Positions 1 through 9,046 of a DNA stretch of 64,000 bases are shown piece by piece. The position numbers and the translations under genes are program-made. The notes below the pieces were generated by a model, which was not told where the DNA came from, made no database searches, and saw only the letters and a program-made list of their open reading frames with translations. The stretch's first letter is position 1. The number at the start of each line of letters is the position of its first letter. Source of the DNA: Stutzerimonas stutzeri (GTDB taxonomy: Bacteria; Pseudomonadota; Gammaproteobacteria; Pseudomonadales; Pseudomonadaceae); assembly GCF_019090095.1 (NCBI RefSeq), contig NZ_JAGQFP010000001.1:372001-436000 (forward strand). Direction: 5' to 3'.

Positions 1-1
1 C

Positions 2-208
2 GCCGTGATGCAGGAACTCGGCCTGGACCCGGAGCGGGTCAATCCCAACGGTTCAGGGATATCCCTCGGTCATCCCGTCGGCGCGACCGGTGCGATCATC
101 ACCGTCAAGGCAATCCACGAACTGCAGCGCATCCAGGGCCGCTATGCGCTGGTGACCATGTGCATTGGCGGCGGCCAAGGTATCGCGGCGGTATTCGAGC
201 GCGTCTGA
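2..208 (+). CDS. Thiolase (acetyl-CoA acyltransferase), C-terminal fragment
   Basis: Only the last 68 codons are in the window. The visible part carries the two C-terminal thiolase signatures: the G-S-G-I-S-L-G-H-P-V-G-A-T-G-A block, whose His is a catalytic residue in the family, and C-I-G-G-G-Q-G, whose Cys acts as the acid/base in Claisen condensation or cleavage of 3-ketoacyl-CoA. The substrate chain length cannot be judged from this piece. It ends 118 bp before the CheV-like gene, and nothing links the two functionally. Confidence 0.9.
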   Translation, partial: AVMQELGLDPERVNPNGSGISLGHPVGATGAIITVKAIHELQRIQGRYALVTMCIGGGQGIAAVFERV

Positions 209-326
209 AAGCAGCGCTCGTTCGTCCGGCATCGTTTGCCGCGATTGAAGATTTGCCCTCGCTGGCCGACAACCTTCGGCGAGGGTGATATCTACGCCAA
301 GAGACCGGCTTCCCACAGGACTATCC

Positions 327-1235
327 ATGAACAACGTATCCGCCACCGACGCCTTATCGCTTCTGCTGTTTACGCTGCGCAGCGGCAAACAGATGGCGAT
401 CAACCTGTTGAAGGTCAGCGAGATCATTCCGACGCCGGCGTTGACCCGGCTACCCGAATCCCATCCCCACGTGCGCGGCGTCGCGACCCTGCGCGGCCAG
501 CCGTTGTCCGTGATCGATCTGAGCCTGGCCATCGGCATGGCGCCTTTGCAGGATCCGAAGGGTGGCTGCTTGATCGTCACCGAAATCAGCCGCTCCAAGC
601 AGGGCTTGCATGTCCAGGCGGTGGTCAAGATCGTGCACATTCAGTCCTCGAAGATCCTGCCGCCGCCCTACGGTGCGCGTAACAGCTCCTTTATCACCGG
701 CACGGCTGAAGTCGATGGCGAGCTGATTCAGATCCTCGATGTGGAGAAGGTGATCCATAACATCGCACCGGTGCCCGGTGATGCGGACATCTCCGACCTC
801 GACGACCAGGACGCCCAACTGCTCACCGAGACCCGGGCGTTGATCGTCGATGACAGCCAAGTGGCGATCCACATGTCCGTGTCGGCACTGACCAAGATGG
901 GCGTGACCTGCCATGCGGTCCGCAGCGCCCGCGAAGCCTTCGAGAAGCTCGACAGCCTCAAGGGCAGCTACGAGGCCATCAACGTGGTGGTCTCGGACAT
1001 CGAAATGCCAGAAATGGATGGTTATTCCTTTACCCAGGCGCTGCGCAAGCACCCGGACTACTCGTCTATCTATGTGCTGCTGCACACCTCGCTGGACAGC
1101 ACGATCAGCACCGATAAAGCCAAGGCAGCAGGCGCCAACGACATTCTTACCAAATTCTCCCCACCGGAAATGGCCAAGTGCATGCTGCGCGCAGCGCGGG
1201 TGATCCACCTCGGCGAGGATGCCTCGGTCGCCTGA
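327..1235 (+). CDS. cheV: CheV-like chemotaxis coupling protein (CheW domain + receiver)
   Basis: A 302-residue cytoplasmic protein. The N-terminal half (about 10-150) is a CheW-like domain that would couple chemoreceptors to the kinase CheA. It shows the CheW-type pattern around INLLKVSEII and VRGVATLRGQPLSVIDL. The C-terminal half (about 172-295) is a response-regulator receiver with the acidic pair in IVDDS, a phospho-acceptor Asp224 in VSDIEMPEMDGYS, and a Lys in the position of the conserved ILTK. The order CheW-REC and the length are typical of CheV. The start at 327 was chosen over an in-frame start at 285 because the CheW fold begins directly after it and AGGA lies upstream. It is isolated here, with no cheA or receptor gene nearby, and is followed by a long repeat array. 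Confidence 0.88.
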   Translation: MNNVSATDALSLLLFTLRSGKQMAINLLKVSEIIPTPALTRLPESHPHVRGVATLRGQPLSVIDLSLAIGMAPLQDPKGGCLIVTEISRSKQGLHVQAVVKIVHIQSSKILPPPYGARNSSFITGTAEVDGELIQILDVEKVIHNIAPVPGDADISDLDDQDAQLLTETRALIVDDSQVAIHMSVSALTKMGVTCHAVRSAREAFEKLDSLKGSYEAINVVVSDIEMPEMDGYSFTQALRKHPDYSSIYVLLHTSLDSTISTDKAKAAGANDILTKFSPPEMAKCMLRAARVIHLGEDASVA

Positions 1236-1252
1236 GTCACGCCCGCGTACCT

Positions 1253-2014
1253 GTAGGAGCGGGCTCTGCCCGCGACCCTGGGGGTTCGGTCTACACCGCG
1301 GTGCATGAATGCCGCCCCGATCGCAGGCAGAGCCTGTTCCTACACGCGGTGCTGAAGTCCCAGCTCGCCAGGCATCCACACGGACTTGTAGGAGCGGGCT
1401 CTGCCCGCGATACGGTGTTCGGTCTACGCCTCGGTGCATGACCTCCGCCCCGATCGCAGGCAGAGCCTGCTCCTACACGCAGTGCTGAATGCGCGAATTC
1501 GCCAGGCAGCCACACGGACTTGTAGGAGCGGGCTCTGCCCGCGACCCGGTGTTCGGTCTACGCCTCGGTGCATGAATTCCGCCCCGGTCGCAGGCAGAGC
1601 CTGCTCCTACACGCGGTGCTGAATGCTCGAATTCGCCGGGCAGCCACACGGACTTGTAGGAGCGGGCTCTGCCCGCGATACGGTGTTCGGTCTACGCCTC
1701 GGTGCATGACCTCCGCCCCGGTCGCAGGCAGAGCCTGCTCCTACACGCGTTGCTGACGGTCCCAGCTCGCCAGGTAGCCACACGGACCTGTAGGAGCGGG
1801 CTCTGCCCGCGATCCGGTGTCCGGTCTACGCCTCGGTACATGACCTCCGCTCCCGATCGCAGGCAGAGCCTGCTCCTACACGCGGTGCTGAATGCTCGAA
1901 TTCGCCGGGCAGCCACACGGACTTGTAGGAGCGGGCTCTGCCCGCGACCCGGTGTTCGGTCTACGCCTCGGTGCATGACCTCCGCCTCGGTCGCAGGCAG
2001 AGCCTGCTCCTATA
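1253..2014. repeat. Tandem array of six inverted REP-pair units, period 134 bp
   Basis: Six copies of a REP-type sequence (GTAGGAGCGGGCTCTGCC and on into CGCGA) start at 1253, 1388, 1522, 1656, 1790 and 1924. Six inverted partners (TCGCAGGCAGAGCCTGCTCC) start at 1321, 1454, 1588, 1722, 1857 and 1991. Spacing is 134 bp almost without exception, and the DNA between the REPs is also repeated (it includes CGGTCTACGCCTCGGTGCATGA). The array therefore grew by duplication of whole REP-pair units rather than by independent insertion. It lies between the end of cheV and the convergent end of the SMP-30-family gene. No REP-associated tyrosine transposase is in the window. Open frames through it are repeat artefacts. 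Confidence 0.95.
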
Positions 2015-2069
2015 CCTGATGCTGACAGAAGCCCTAACGGGGTACGGGTGGTGCACCGGGCGCAGGCGG

Positions 2070-3188
2070 TCAGCTGCCGTACTTGCCGAAGCTTGCGTCA
2101 CGTGTGTTGACGTACAGGGCGTACAGCGAATGGCTGCTGGCCATGAACAAGCGGTTGCCCTTGCTACCGCCAAAGCAGAGATTGGCGCAGCGCTCGGGCA
2201 GGCGGATCTTGCCGATGGCCTTGCCCTGCGTGTTGAAGACCATCACCCCGTCCAGCTCCGCGGTGTTGGCTTCCGGTGCGCCCGAGCTGCCCCAGCCGCA
2301 CCAGAGATTGCCGTCTTCATCGCACTTGATGCCATCCAGCGCGCCATAGGCGGGCGCCTCGATGTGCTTGCGGCGCTCGCCCAGCGTACCGTCATTCTTG
2401 ACCGGATAGGCCCAGACCAGGCGATTGGGCTTTGCCCGGCCTTCGACGACATAGAGCGTCTTCTGGTCCGGTGAGAAGCACAGCCCGTTGGGGCCGGAGA
2501 TCGAGTCGATCACGCGGGTCACGGCGCCGCTCTTGCCATCGATGCGGTAGACCGCGTCCGGCAGCTCGGTTTGAATCTTGTGCCCTTCGTAGAAGTTGCT
2601 GGTCTGGAAGGGCGGGTCGGTGAACCAGATCGAGCCGTCCTGCCTGACGGCCAGATCGTTCGGCGAATTGAAACGCTTGCCCTCGAAGTTGTCAGCCAGC
2701 ACCGTAATGCTGCCGTCCGGCTCGGTCCGCGTGACGCGACGGCCCTGGTCATTGGTGGTCGAGCCTTCGCAAGCCAGCAGCCGCCCTTGCAGATCGCGAC
2801 TCAGGCCGTTGGAGTGGTTCGAGGGCTGGCGATAGACATCGAACGAACCGGTGATCTCGTCCCAGCGCATGATGCGGTTTTCCGGAATGTCGCTGACCAG
2901 CAGGTAACGGCCATCGCCGACCCAGACCGGGCCTTCGGCCCAGCGCATGCCGCTGGCGATCTTCTCGACGCTGGCGTTGAACAGTCGATACTTGGCGAAA
3001 CTCTCATCGAGAATCTCGACGAGCTCGTCCGGGTAGCGCTGGGTCAGCGGTTCGGCGAAGGCGAGCCGGGGCAAGCCCAGGCTGCCCATCGAGGCGATAC
3101 CGGCGGACACCATCAGCGAGTTTTTCAGAAACGCGCGGCGGGCGCTGCGTGGGTCGTTGTTGGCAGAGTCGTCGTTCATTGCGGTCAT
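2070..3188 (-). CDS. Tat-exported SMP-30/gluconolactonase-family protein
   Basis: 372 residues, a beta-propeller of the SMP-30/gluconolactonase/LRE family, which are metal-dependent lactonases or sugar-lactone hydrolases. The N terminus carries a twin-arginine motif (S-A-R-R-A-F-L-K-N) followed by a hydrophobic stretch ending at LAFAEP, so folded export to the periplasm is predicted. Family motifs are visible: the metal-ligand Glu in AEGPVWVGDGRYLLVSD, then SNGLSRDLQGRLLACEG, FNSPNDLAVRQDGSIWFTDP, GPNGLCFSPD and LDGIKCDEDGNLWCGWG. The start ATG at 3188 has AGGA eight bases upstream; an ATG at 3179 is the alternative. It is transcribed alone, from a promoter about 200 bp upstream. The substrate is not predictable from sequence. 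Confidence 0.87.
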   Translation of the reverse strand: MTAMNDDSANNDPRSARRAFLKNSLMVSAGIASMGSLGLPRLAFAEPLTQRYPDELVEILDESFAKYRLFNASVEKIASGMRWAEGPVWVGDGRYLLVSDIPENRIMRWDEITGSFDVYRQPSNHSNGLSRDLQGRLLACEGSTTNDQGRRVTRTEPDGSITVLADNFEGKRFNSPNDLAVRQDGSIWFTDPPFQTSNFYEGHKIQTELPDAVYRIDGKSGAVTRVIDSISGPNGLCFSPDQKTLYVVEGRAKPNRLVWAYPVKNDGTLGERRKHIEAPAYGALDGIKCDEDGNLWCGWGSSGAPEANTAELDGVMVFNTQGKAIGKIRLPERCANLCFGGSKGNRLFMASSHSLYALYVNTRDASFGKYGS

Positions 3189-3372
3189 GGCGTGCGTCCT
3201 ACGAAAGATTTTGAAGGCGAGCGAAACCGACCCACCGGAACGGTGCACGGCAAAGGCACGGGTGGTCAGCGACTGGGTCGAGGCGGGCTGTGCACGTGGC
3301 GCAACATCGGCCGCTCGACGGTCGGGTGTGGCGAAGGGGACATGCGACTATCCATTGTTCTTATTGGTCACA

Positions 3373-3385
3373 GTTGTCGTACAAC
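3373..3385. promoter_or_regulatory. Perfect palindrome, candidate repressor operator for the SMP-30-family gene
   Basis: GTTGT-CGT-ACAAC is a perfect inverted repeat lying at about +1 to +13 relative to the predicted start of the minus-strand promoter just upstream. Position and symmetry suit a TetR- or GntR-type repressor. No regulator gene adjoins it, so the protein is unknown. Confidence 0.5.
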
Positions 3386-3392
3386 GTGAGCC

Positions 3393-3421
3393 AGTATTGT
3401 TAGCGTATTGGGGCTTGTCAA
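3393..3421 (-). promoter_or_regulatory. Sigma-70 promoter driving the SMP-30-family gene
   Basis: On the minus strand a perfect -35 hexamer TTGACA (3421-3416) is followed after 17 bp by AATACT (3398-3393), matching TATAAT at four of six positions. The predicted start near 3386 gives a 5' untranslated region of about 197 nt before the ATG at 3188. The stretch 3189-3561 otherwise holds no gene. Confidence 0.6.
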
Positions 3422-3561
3422 AGCTGAATTCAGGCAATCTGCGAGATAACTAATGGTTTCTACTCATTCGACATCATATAAGTTGGCGCTTTTGCTTGTT
3501 CGCCTCCGCCTGGGCATTGCCACGTAGAATGGGCGCCTCGAGCGAATGAGGACGGCGGACG

Positions 3562-5925
3562 GTGAATCTGCAACAGGGCTTTGTCCTGACCCGACACTGG
3601 CGCGACACGGCGGCCGGCACCGAGGTGGAGTTCTGGCTGGCGACCGATGCCGGGCCGCGTCGGCTCCGCGTGCCGTATCAACCGTCGGTTGCGTTTATTC
3701 CGGCGGCGCAACAGCGCAAGGTCGAGCTGTTGCTCCAGGGCGAGCGTGACGTTGAACTACGGCCACTGAGCCTGACCGACTTCCGCCATCGGCCGGTGCT
3801 GGGGCTGTACTGCAAGCAGCATCGCCAGTTGATGAACCTCGACAAGCGCTTGCGCGGGGCGGGGCTGGACGTATACGAAGGCGACATTCGCCCGCCGGAG
3901 CGCTATCTGATGGAGCGCTTCATCACGGCGCCGGTCAGCTTTGCCGGGCAGCCGGATGCGCAAGGCGTGCTCGTCGACGCGCAAATCAAGCCGGCACCGG
4001 ACTATCGGCCGCAGCTCAAACTGGTCTCGCTGGACATCGAAACCACCATGCGCGGCGAGCTGTATTCCATCGCGTTAGAGGGCTGCGGCGAGCGTCAGGT
4101 GTACATGCTCGGCCCGGCCAACGGCGACGCCAGCGTGGTGGATTTCCAGCTGGCGTATTGCGACAGCCGCAAACAGTTGATCGAGCGACTGAACGAGTGG
4201 CTGGAGCGACACGACCCGGATGCGATCATCGGCTGGAACCTGATTCAGTTCGACCTGCGCGTGCTGCGTGAACAGGCCCAGCGTTATCAGGTGCCGCTGC
4301 GCCTGGGGCGTGGCGGTGAGGAGATGACCTGGCGCGAGCATGGCAGCCGCAGCAATCATTTCTTTGCTGCGGCGGCGGGCCGCTTGATCATCGATGGCAT
4401 CGAGGCGCTGCGGTCGGCCACCTGGAGCTTCCCCTCGTTCAGCCTGGAGAACGTCGCGCAGACGCTGCTCGGTGAAGGCAAGGCGATCGACACGCCGTAT
4501 CAGCGCATGGACGAGATCAACCGCATGTTCGCCGAGGACAAGCCGGCCCTGGCGCGTTACAACCTCAAGGATTGCGAGCTGGTCACGCGGATCTTCGACA
4601 AGACCGAGCTGCTGACCTTTCTGCTCGAGCGCGCCACGGTCACTGGCCTGCCGGCCGATCGCATGGGCGGTTCGGTGGCGGCATTCGAGCACCTCTACAT
4701 CCCGCTGATGCATCGCCAGGGCTTCGTCGCGCCCAACCTCGGCGAGCGGCCGCCGGAGGCCAGCCCCGGTGGCTTCGTGATGAATTCGCAGCCGGGCCTG
4801 TACGAGTCGGTGCTGGTGCTGGACTACAAGAGTCTCTACCCGTCGATCATCCGCACCTTCCTTATCGATCCGGTGGGGCTCATCGAGGGCATCCGCCATC
4901 CTGATGACAGCGACTCGGTGCCGGGTTTTCGTGGGGCCCGCTTCTCGCGCACACGGCACTGCCTGCCGGCCATCGTCGAGCGTGTCTGGGAAGGGCGCGA
5001 GGCGGCCAAGCGCGAGGGCAACAAGCCGCTGTCCCAGGCGCTGAAGATCATCATGAATGCCTTCTACGGTGTGCTCGGTTCCAGCGGCTGCCGTTTTTTC
5101 GATCCACGGCTGGCTTCGTCTATCACCCTGCGCGGCCACGAAATCATGCGCCGCACCCGCGAGCTGATCGAGGCAGAAGGCTACAGCGTGATCTACGGCG
5201 ACACCGACTCGACCTTCGTCTGGCTCAGGCGCGCCCACAACGACGAAGATGCGGCGCGGATCGGCAAGCGTCTGGTTCAACTGATCAACCAGTGGTGGCG
5301 CGAGCATCTGCAGCGCGAGTTCGGCCTGCAGAGCGCGTTGGAGCTACAGTACGAAAGTCATTTCAAGCGTTTTCTGATGCCAACCATTCGCGGGGCGGAG
5401 GAGGGTAGCAAGAAGCGCTATGCGGGCCTGGTGACCCGCCCCGACGGCAGCGACGGGCTGGTGTTCAAGGGGCTGGAAACGGTGCGCACCGACTGGTCGC
5501 CGCTCGCCCAGCAGTTCCAGCAGGAGTTGTACCGGCGCATCTTCAACCGCGAACCCTATCAGGACTATGTGCGCGACTATGTCCGCCGCACCTTGGCCGG
5601 TGAGCTGGATGAGTTGCTGATCTTGCGCAAGCGGCTGCGGCGACGGCTGGATGACTACGAACGCAACGTCCCGCCTCATGTACGCGCCGCACGAATCGCC
5701 GACGACTACAACCTGCAGCAGGGTCGTCAGCGGCAGTACCAGAATGGCGGCTGGATCAGCTATCTGATGACCGTGGGCGGCCCGGAACCCCTGGAGGTGC
5801 GGCGCGCTGCGATCGACTACGACCACTACGTGACGCGTCAGCTGCAGCCGATCGCCGATGCCATCCTGCCGTTCGTGGGCGACAGCTTCAGTGGTCTGAT
5901 CGACGAGCAGCTCGGCTTGTTCTGA
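3562..5925 (+). CDS. polB: DNA polymerase II (family B, 3'-5' exonuclease proofreading)
   Basis: 787 residues, the usual length of bacterial Pol II, a damage-tolerance and replication-restart polymerase. The exonuclease domain shows ExoI with Asp158 in LVSLDIETT, ExoII in [14 protein letters not shown] and ExoIII in YNLKDCELV. The polymerase domain shows motif A ([12 protein letters not shown], Asp near 421), motif B ([15 protein letters not shown]) and motif C ([11 protein letters not shown], first Asp at 547). All catalytic residues are present, so the enzyme should be active. The start is GTG at 3562, with GAGG about 11 bases upstream. I looked for a LexA box (CTG-N10-CAG) upstream and found none, so SOS control is not supported by what I can see. 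Confidence 0.97.
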   Translation: MNLQQGFVLTRHWRDTAAGTEVEFWLATDAGPRRLRVPYQPSVAFIPAAQQRKVELLLQGERDVELRPLSLTDFRHRPVLGLYCKQHRQLMNLDKRLRGAGLDVYEGDIRPPERYLMERFITAPVSFAGQPDAQGVLVDAQIKPAPDYRPQLKLVSLDIETTMRGELYSIALEGCGERQVYMLGPANGDASVVDFQLAYCDSRKQLIERLNEWLERHDPDAIIGWNLIQFDLRVLREQAQRYQVPLRLGRGGEEMTWREHGSRSNHFFAAAAGRLIIDGIEALRSATWSFPSFSLENVAQTLLGEGKAIDTPYQRMDEINRMFAEDKPALARYNLKDCELVTRIFDKTELLTFLLERATVTGLPADRMGGSVAAFEHLYIPLMHRQGFVAPNLGERPPEASPGGFVMNSQPGLYESVLVLDYKSLYPSIIRTFLIDPVGLIEGIRHPDDSDSVPGFRGARFSRTRHCLPAIVERVWEGREAAKREGNKPLSQALKIIMNAFYGVLGSSGCRFFDPRLASSITLRGHEIMRRTRELIEAEGYSVIYGDTDSTFVWLRRAHNDEDAARIGKRLVQLINQWWREHLQREFGLQSALELQYESHFKRFLMPTIRGAEEGSKKRYAGLVTRPDGSDGLVFKGLETVRTDWSPLAQQFQQELYRRIFNREPYQDYVRDYVRRTLAGELDELLILRKRLRRRLDDYERNVPPHVRAARIADDYNLQQGRQRQYQNGGWISYLMTVGGPEPLEVRRAAIDYDHYVTRQLQPIADAILPFVGDSFSGLIDEQLGLF

Positions 5926-5936
5926 CGGATCGGGCG

Positions 5937-6665
5937 TCAGCGCTCGTCAGCATGCGGATGTTTGGAACCGCGGGCGGTGTACCGCTCGGCCAGGTGTTGC
6001 GCCGGCACGCCGCAGGCGAATTGCAGTGCCAGCAGGCGATTACGCAGCGAGCGCCGCCACCAGCCGTCGCGCTGCCAGCGCCGTGGGTCGACGTGCACGC
6101 CATCGTCCAGGCGAATGAACCGGCCCTGTCGGCGCAGCCCCCTGACCAATTCGACTTCCTCGAACAGCGGCCATGGGCTGTGCTGGCCGCCGCGCTGGTA
6201 GGCCTGCGCCGTGACGAACAACCCCTGGTCGCCGTAGGGCACGCCGAAACGGTTGCGCAACGCGATCAGGCGTTCGAGCAGGGCGGCCTGCCAACCCGGG
6301 TCGCCGGTGAAACGGAAGCGGAAATAACCGCCAACCGCACCCGTGGCGATTGCGGCCTGCATCCGCGGCAGCGGGTTGCCATGCAGATGAGCGTCGGCGT
6401 GCAGGAACCACAGTAAAGGATGCCGCGCATGCGTGGCGCCCAGGCGAAGCTGTGTACCGCGGCAGGACGCGGCCGGCAGCCAGGCGGCGCCATAACGCGT
6501 GCAAAGCAGTCGACACGGCTCGCGGCTGGCACCGTCCACCACGATGATTTCGCCGTCCACCTCTGCGTCCTGGAGTAGCGAGACGAGACGATCCAACAGC
6601 CGTTGCAGCGCCGCCTCGTCGCGCCAGCAAGGGATGATCACGCTGACGGCAAGACGCTCAGGCAT
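5937..6665 (-). CDS. TIGR04283-type glycosyltransferase (arsenosugar-associated)
   Basis: 242 residues, a small GT-A fold glycosyltransferase. The N terminus shows VSVIIPCWRDEAALQRLLD and GEIIVVDGASRE, then the nucleotide-sugar/metal site FLHADAHL, and later GVPYGDQGLFV and PLFEEVELVRGLRR. These are the blocks of the TIGR04283 family, found with arsenosugar biosynthesis genes in many bacteria. The ATG overlaps the end of the TIGR04282 gene by 8 nt, so the two are translationally coupled. Glycosyl donor and acceptor are not proven for the family, and a role in glycolipid or arsenosugar synthesis is inference. Confidence 0.85.
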   Translation of the reverse strand: MPERLAVSVIIPCWRDEAALQRLLDRLVSLLQDAEVDGEIIVVDGASREPCRLLCTRYGAAWLPAASCRGTQLRLGATHARHPLLWFLHADAHLHGNPLPRMQAAIATGAVGGYFRFRFTGDPGWQAALLERLIALRNRFGVPYGDQGLFVTAQAYQRGGQHSPWPLFEEVELVRGLRRQGRFIRLDDGVHVDPRRWQRDGWWRRSLRNRLLALQFACGVPAQHLAERYTARGSKHPHADER

Positions 6666-7332
6666 CGTGGCCGATTCCGAGGCGTTCGAGCGTGGTGCGC
6701 AAGGCCTGACGCGCCGGTCGCGGGTCCTCGCGCAGCAGTGCGGGGAGAGACGACAGGTCTTCGGCGCGGTCGATGTCGAAGGAGGCGCCGGCGCTGGCGA
6801 CGCTGTGTCCGGCCTGGCGACAGTGCGCTGCGAGGGCGCTGCCGAGCCGATCGGTACTCCAGGGCAGCGTCCGCAAGTCCGGCCAGGGGCGGTTGGATGC
6901 CATCAATACGACGCCGCCGTCGCGGGCGTTGAATAGCACCGTGTCGAAACGCTGCAATAGCTGGGCGACGTGCCGGTAATCAGCGGGCGACAGGGTCGGG
7001 CAGTCGCTGCCGATGAAGATCAATCGATGCTGGCCGTCGCGGCGCAATTCATGGTCGAGCTGGTTGATCCGCGCGCCAAGGTTGCCGTCGTGTTGCGCCC
7101 TGCACAGCGCCTCGCCGGCCAACGAATGTGCCCAAGGCAGGTTCTCTGGGTGATCCGGTGCGATTACCCGCTGGCCCGGCCACTGCCGCAGGTCTTCCAG
7201 CGCGCAGGCGAGCAGAGCCTGTGCGACCGCCAGCGCGGCCTCCTGCCCCAGCGTGGCGGCTAGCCGCTGCTTGGCGTAGCCTGGGGCGGGCCGCTTGCAG
7301 AGCAGCACCAGGCAGGGCATCGCAGTATCCAT
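6658..7332 (-). CDS. TIGR04282-type glycosyltransferase / DUF2064 protein
   Basis: 224 residues, related to nucleotidyl- and glycosyltransferases of the CofC-like fold. Motifs seen are LVLLCKRPAPGYAKQRLA near the N terminus, the acidic site LIFIGSDCPTLS, and a C-terminal FDIDRAEDL. This is the TIGR04282 family, which in cyanobacteria can be fused to TIGR04283; here the two are separate, overlapping genes. The start at 7332 is preceded by AGGAGA; an ATG at 7320 is possible. The gene is divergent from arsS, with a 143-bp intergenic region that must hold both promoters. Confidence 0.85.
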   Translation of the reverse strand: MDTAMPCLVLLCKRPAPGYAKQRLAATLGQEAALAVAQALLACALEDLRQWPGQRVIAPDHPENLPWAHSLAGEALCRAQHDGNLGARINQLDHELRRDGQHRLIFIGSDCPTLSPADYRHVAQLLQRFDTVLFNARDGGVVLMASNRPWPDLRTLPWSTDRLGSALAAHCRQAGHSVASAGASFDIDRAEDLSSLPALLREDPRPARQALRTTLERLGIGHDA

Positions 7333-7475
7333 GGCCGAGGGGTTCTCCTGTCACCGCTTGAATCTGGGCGGCTTGGCTACGCTTCGTGGACGGCTGTCTG
7401 GAACGCGCATTCACGCGGACTGTAATCCTTTAATACCTGGGGCGTCGAATGACTGGTCCGGGGAGAACGATCGCC

Positions 7476-8453
7476 ATGCATGACACCTTGCCGTTGCTCG
7501 ATGCGCTGAGTTTCCCACCGATCCGTCGTGGCCGGCTGGAGGCGCTGCAGATCAATCTGACCTACCGCTGCAATCAGCGTTGCCTGCATTGCCACGTCAA
7601 TGCCGGACCGACGCGTGAGGAGGCGATGACTGACGAGAACCTGGACGTGCTGCATCAGGTGATCGATGCGCATCCGGTGCAGACGCTCGACCTGACTGGC
7701 GGCGCCCCGGAGCTGCACCCACGTTTCCGCGAGATCGTTCGGCATGCTCGCCGCGAAGGCCTGCGCGTGATCGATCGCTGCAACCTGACGATTCTGAGCG
7801 AGCCGGGGCAGGAAGACCTGGCCGAGTTCCTGGCCGAGCAGCGGGTGGAGGTGACCGCGTCGCTGCCGTGCTATTCGCGGGAAAACGTCGATCGGCAGCG
7901 CGGTGATGGCGTCTTCGAGGCGAGCATCGCCGGGCTGCGCCAGCTCAACGCGCTGGGCTACGGAGACGAGAGGGGTGGGCTGACGCTGAATCTGGTGTAC
8001 AACCCGCAGGGACCGTCACTGCCACCGCCACAGGCGCAACTGGAGGCGGACTACAAGGAGCATCTGGCCGAGGATTTCGGCATTCGTTTCAATCACCTGC
8101 TGACCATCACCAACCAGCCCATCGCCCGCTTCGGCAGTACGCTGGTGAGCAAGGGCCAATTTGGCGACTACCTGCAGCTGCTGCGCGACAGTTATAGGCC
8201 CGCGAATCTCGACGCGGTGATGTGCCGCCATCTGGTGAGCGTCGATTGGCAGGGCTATCTGTATGACTGCGACTTCAACCAGATGCTCGACCTGCCAATG
8301 ACAGGGCCCGGGCTCGTTCACCGAGACCGCGCGCACCTGCGGGATCTGCTCGCCGTGTCGAATCTGGACGGCAACCCCATCGTCACCCGCGACCACTGTT
8401 ACGCCTGTACAGCAGGGCAGGGATCGAGTTGCGGCGGCGCGTTAAACGATTGA
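7476..8453 (+). CDS. arsS: Radical SAM protein ArsS (arsenosugar biosynthesis type)
   Basis: 325 residues. The radical SAM [4Fe-4S] motif is Cys32-x3-Cys36-x2-Cys39 (YRCNQRCLHCHVNAGPTR), followed by TLDLTGGAPELHP for SAM binding. The C-terminal part has extra cysteines (MCRHLVSVDWQGYLYDCDFNQML and DHCYACTAGQGSSCGGAL), typical of the DUF3641 half of ArsS. Family members convert dimethylarsenate and SAM-derived deoxyadenosine into an arsenosugar precursor. The start at 7476 was chosen over an ATG at 7449 because GGGGAGA lies nine bases upstream. No arsenic methyltransferase ArsM or ars resistance gene is in the window, so the substrate could differ from arsenic. Confidence 0.9.
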   Translation: MHDTLPLLDALSFPPIRRGRLEALQINLTYRCNQRCLHCHVNAGPTREEAMTDENLDVLHQVIDAHPVQTLDLTGGAPELHPRFREIVRHARREGLRVIDRCNLTILSEPGQEDLAEFLAEQRVEVTASLPCYSRENVDRQRGDGVFEASIAGLRQLNALGYGDERGGLTLNLVYNPQGPSLPPPQAQLEADYKEHLAEDFGIRFNHLLTITNQPIARFGSTLVSKGQFGDYLQLLRDSYRPANLDAVMCRHLVSVDWQGYLYDCDFNQMLDLPMTGPGLVHRDRAHLRDLLAVSNLDGNPIVTRDHCYACTAGQGSSCGGALND

Positions 8454-8563
8454 CCACCGTTGCAAAGAACGCCTGCATTGGTCCGAGCGTTATACGAGCG
8501 AAGCTTTGCAAATATCCGGATATTGCCGTCGTGCCGCGTTACACCCTGTGTGAACAGTCGTTA

Positions 8564-8604
8564 TACATATACGTAGTTATTTGTTGAAATAATACGTATG
8601 TGTA
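8564..8604. promoter_or_regulatory. 41-bp dyad in the toxin-antitoxin promoter, candidate autoregulatory operator
   Basis: TACATATACGTA (8564-8575) faces TACGTATGTGTA (8593-8604), matching as an inverted repeat at 11 of 12 positions. Nested inside is a second perfect pair, TTATTT and AAATAA, around GTTG. The region is strikingly AT-rich beside flanking coding DNA and ends 40 bp before the antitoxin ATG. Xre-type antitoxins normally bind their own promoter, so this is the likely operator. Confidence 0.65.
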
Positions 8605-8644
8605 GTAGTCTGTGTTCAGTGGCAATAACCAGGCGGAATCCAAG

Positions 8645-9046
8645 ATGAAAGTCGAACAAACGGACAGCAAACCGGATATTGCTTCGCCCGAGGCGGGGCG
8701 AGTGGCGCTGACGTTTTTCTTCAACCTCATGCGCCTCTGGAATTGCAGCGCCGAACAACAGCGGGTGCTACTGGGGTCGGTGGGTAACACCACTTACTTC
8801 AAGTACAAGAAGCTTCCGGAGGTCCGTCTGCCGCGCGACACCTTGGAACGGATTTCCTATTTGATGGGCATTCACAAGGCCCTGCGCATCATCTTCAGCA
8901 ACCAGACCGAGCGCGCATACGAATGGGTGCACAAACCCAACGATGCCGCGCCGTTCAACGGCGTAAGTGCGCTGGACTACATGCTCGGTGGGCAGGTGGT
9001 CGATCTGGCCGATGTGCGACGCTATCTCGATTGGGTGCGGGGCTGA
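8645..9046 (+). CDS. Xre/MbcA/ParS-family antitoxin (DUF2384)
   Basis: 133 residues with an N-terminal helix-turn-helix-like region (about 18-60) and a C-terminal toxin-binding DUF2384 segment around RISYLMGIHKALRIIFSN and the WVHKPNDAAPFNGVSALDYMLGG stretch, whose N-x-x-P-F-x-G core is diagnostic. It should neutralise the RES toxin encoded directly downstream and repress the operon. The ATG at 8645 was preferred to an in-frame GTG at 8612 because the conserved part starts well after it and GGCGGAA precedes it. Its TGA overlaps the toxin ATG by one base. Confidence 0.9.
   Translation: MKVEQTDSKPDIASPEAGRVALTFFFNLMRLWNCSAEQQRVLLGSVGNTTYFKYKKLPEVRLPRDTLERISYLMGIHKALRIIFSNQTERAYEWVHKPNDAAPFNGVSALDYMLGGQVVDLADVRRYLDWVRG

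Noticed and set aside
1253..2014. CRISPR array
   Set aside because: The repeats are inverted REP pairs, and the DNA between them is itself repeated rather than unique. No cas gene is near.
1568..2019. Several open frames with Arg/Ser-rich products in the repeat array
   Set aside because: They repeat the same peptide each 134 bp and are simply translations of the REP units.
3423..3561. LexA (SOS) box upstream of polB
   Set aside because: CTGAATTCAG is a palindrome, but its spacing is CTG-N4-CAG, not CTG-N10-CAG; no other candidate was seen.
4075..5307. 410-codon minus-strand frame opposite polB
   Set aside because: It lies wholly within the polB coding region, with composition typical of an antisense shadow.
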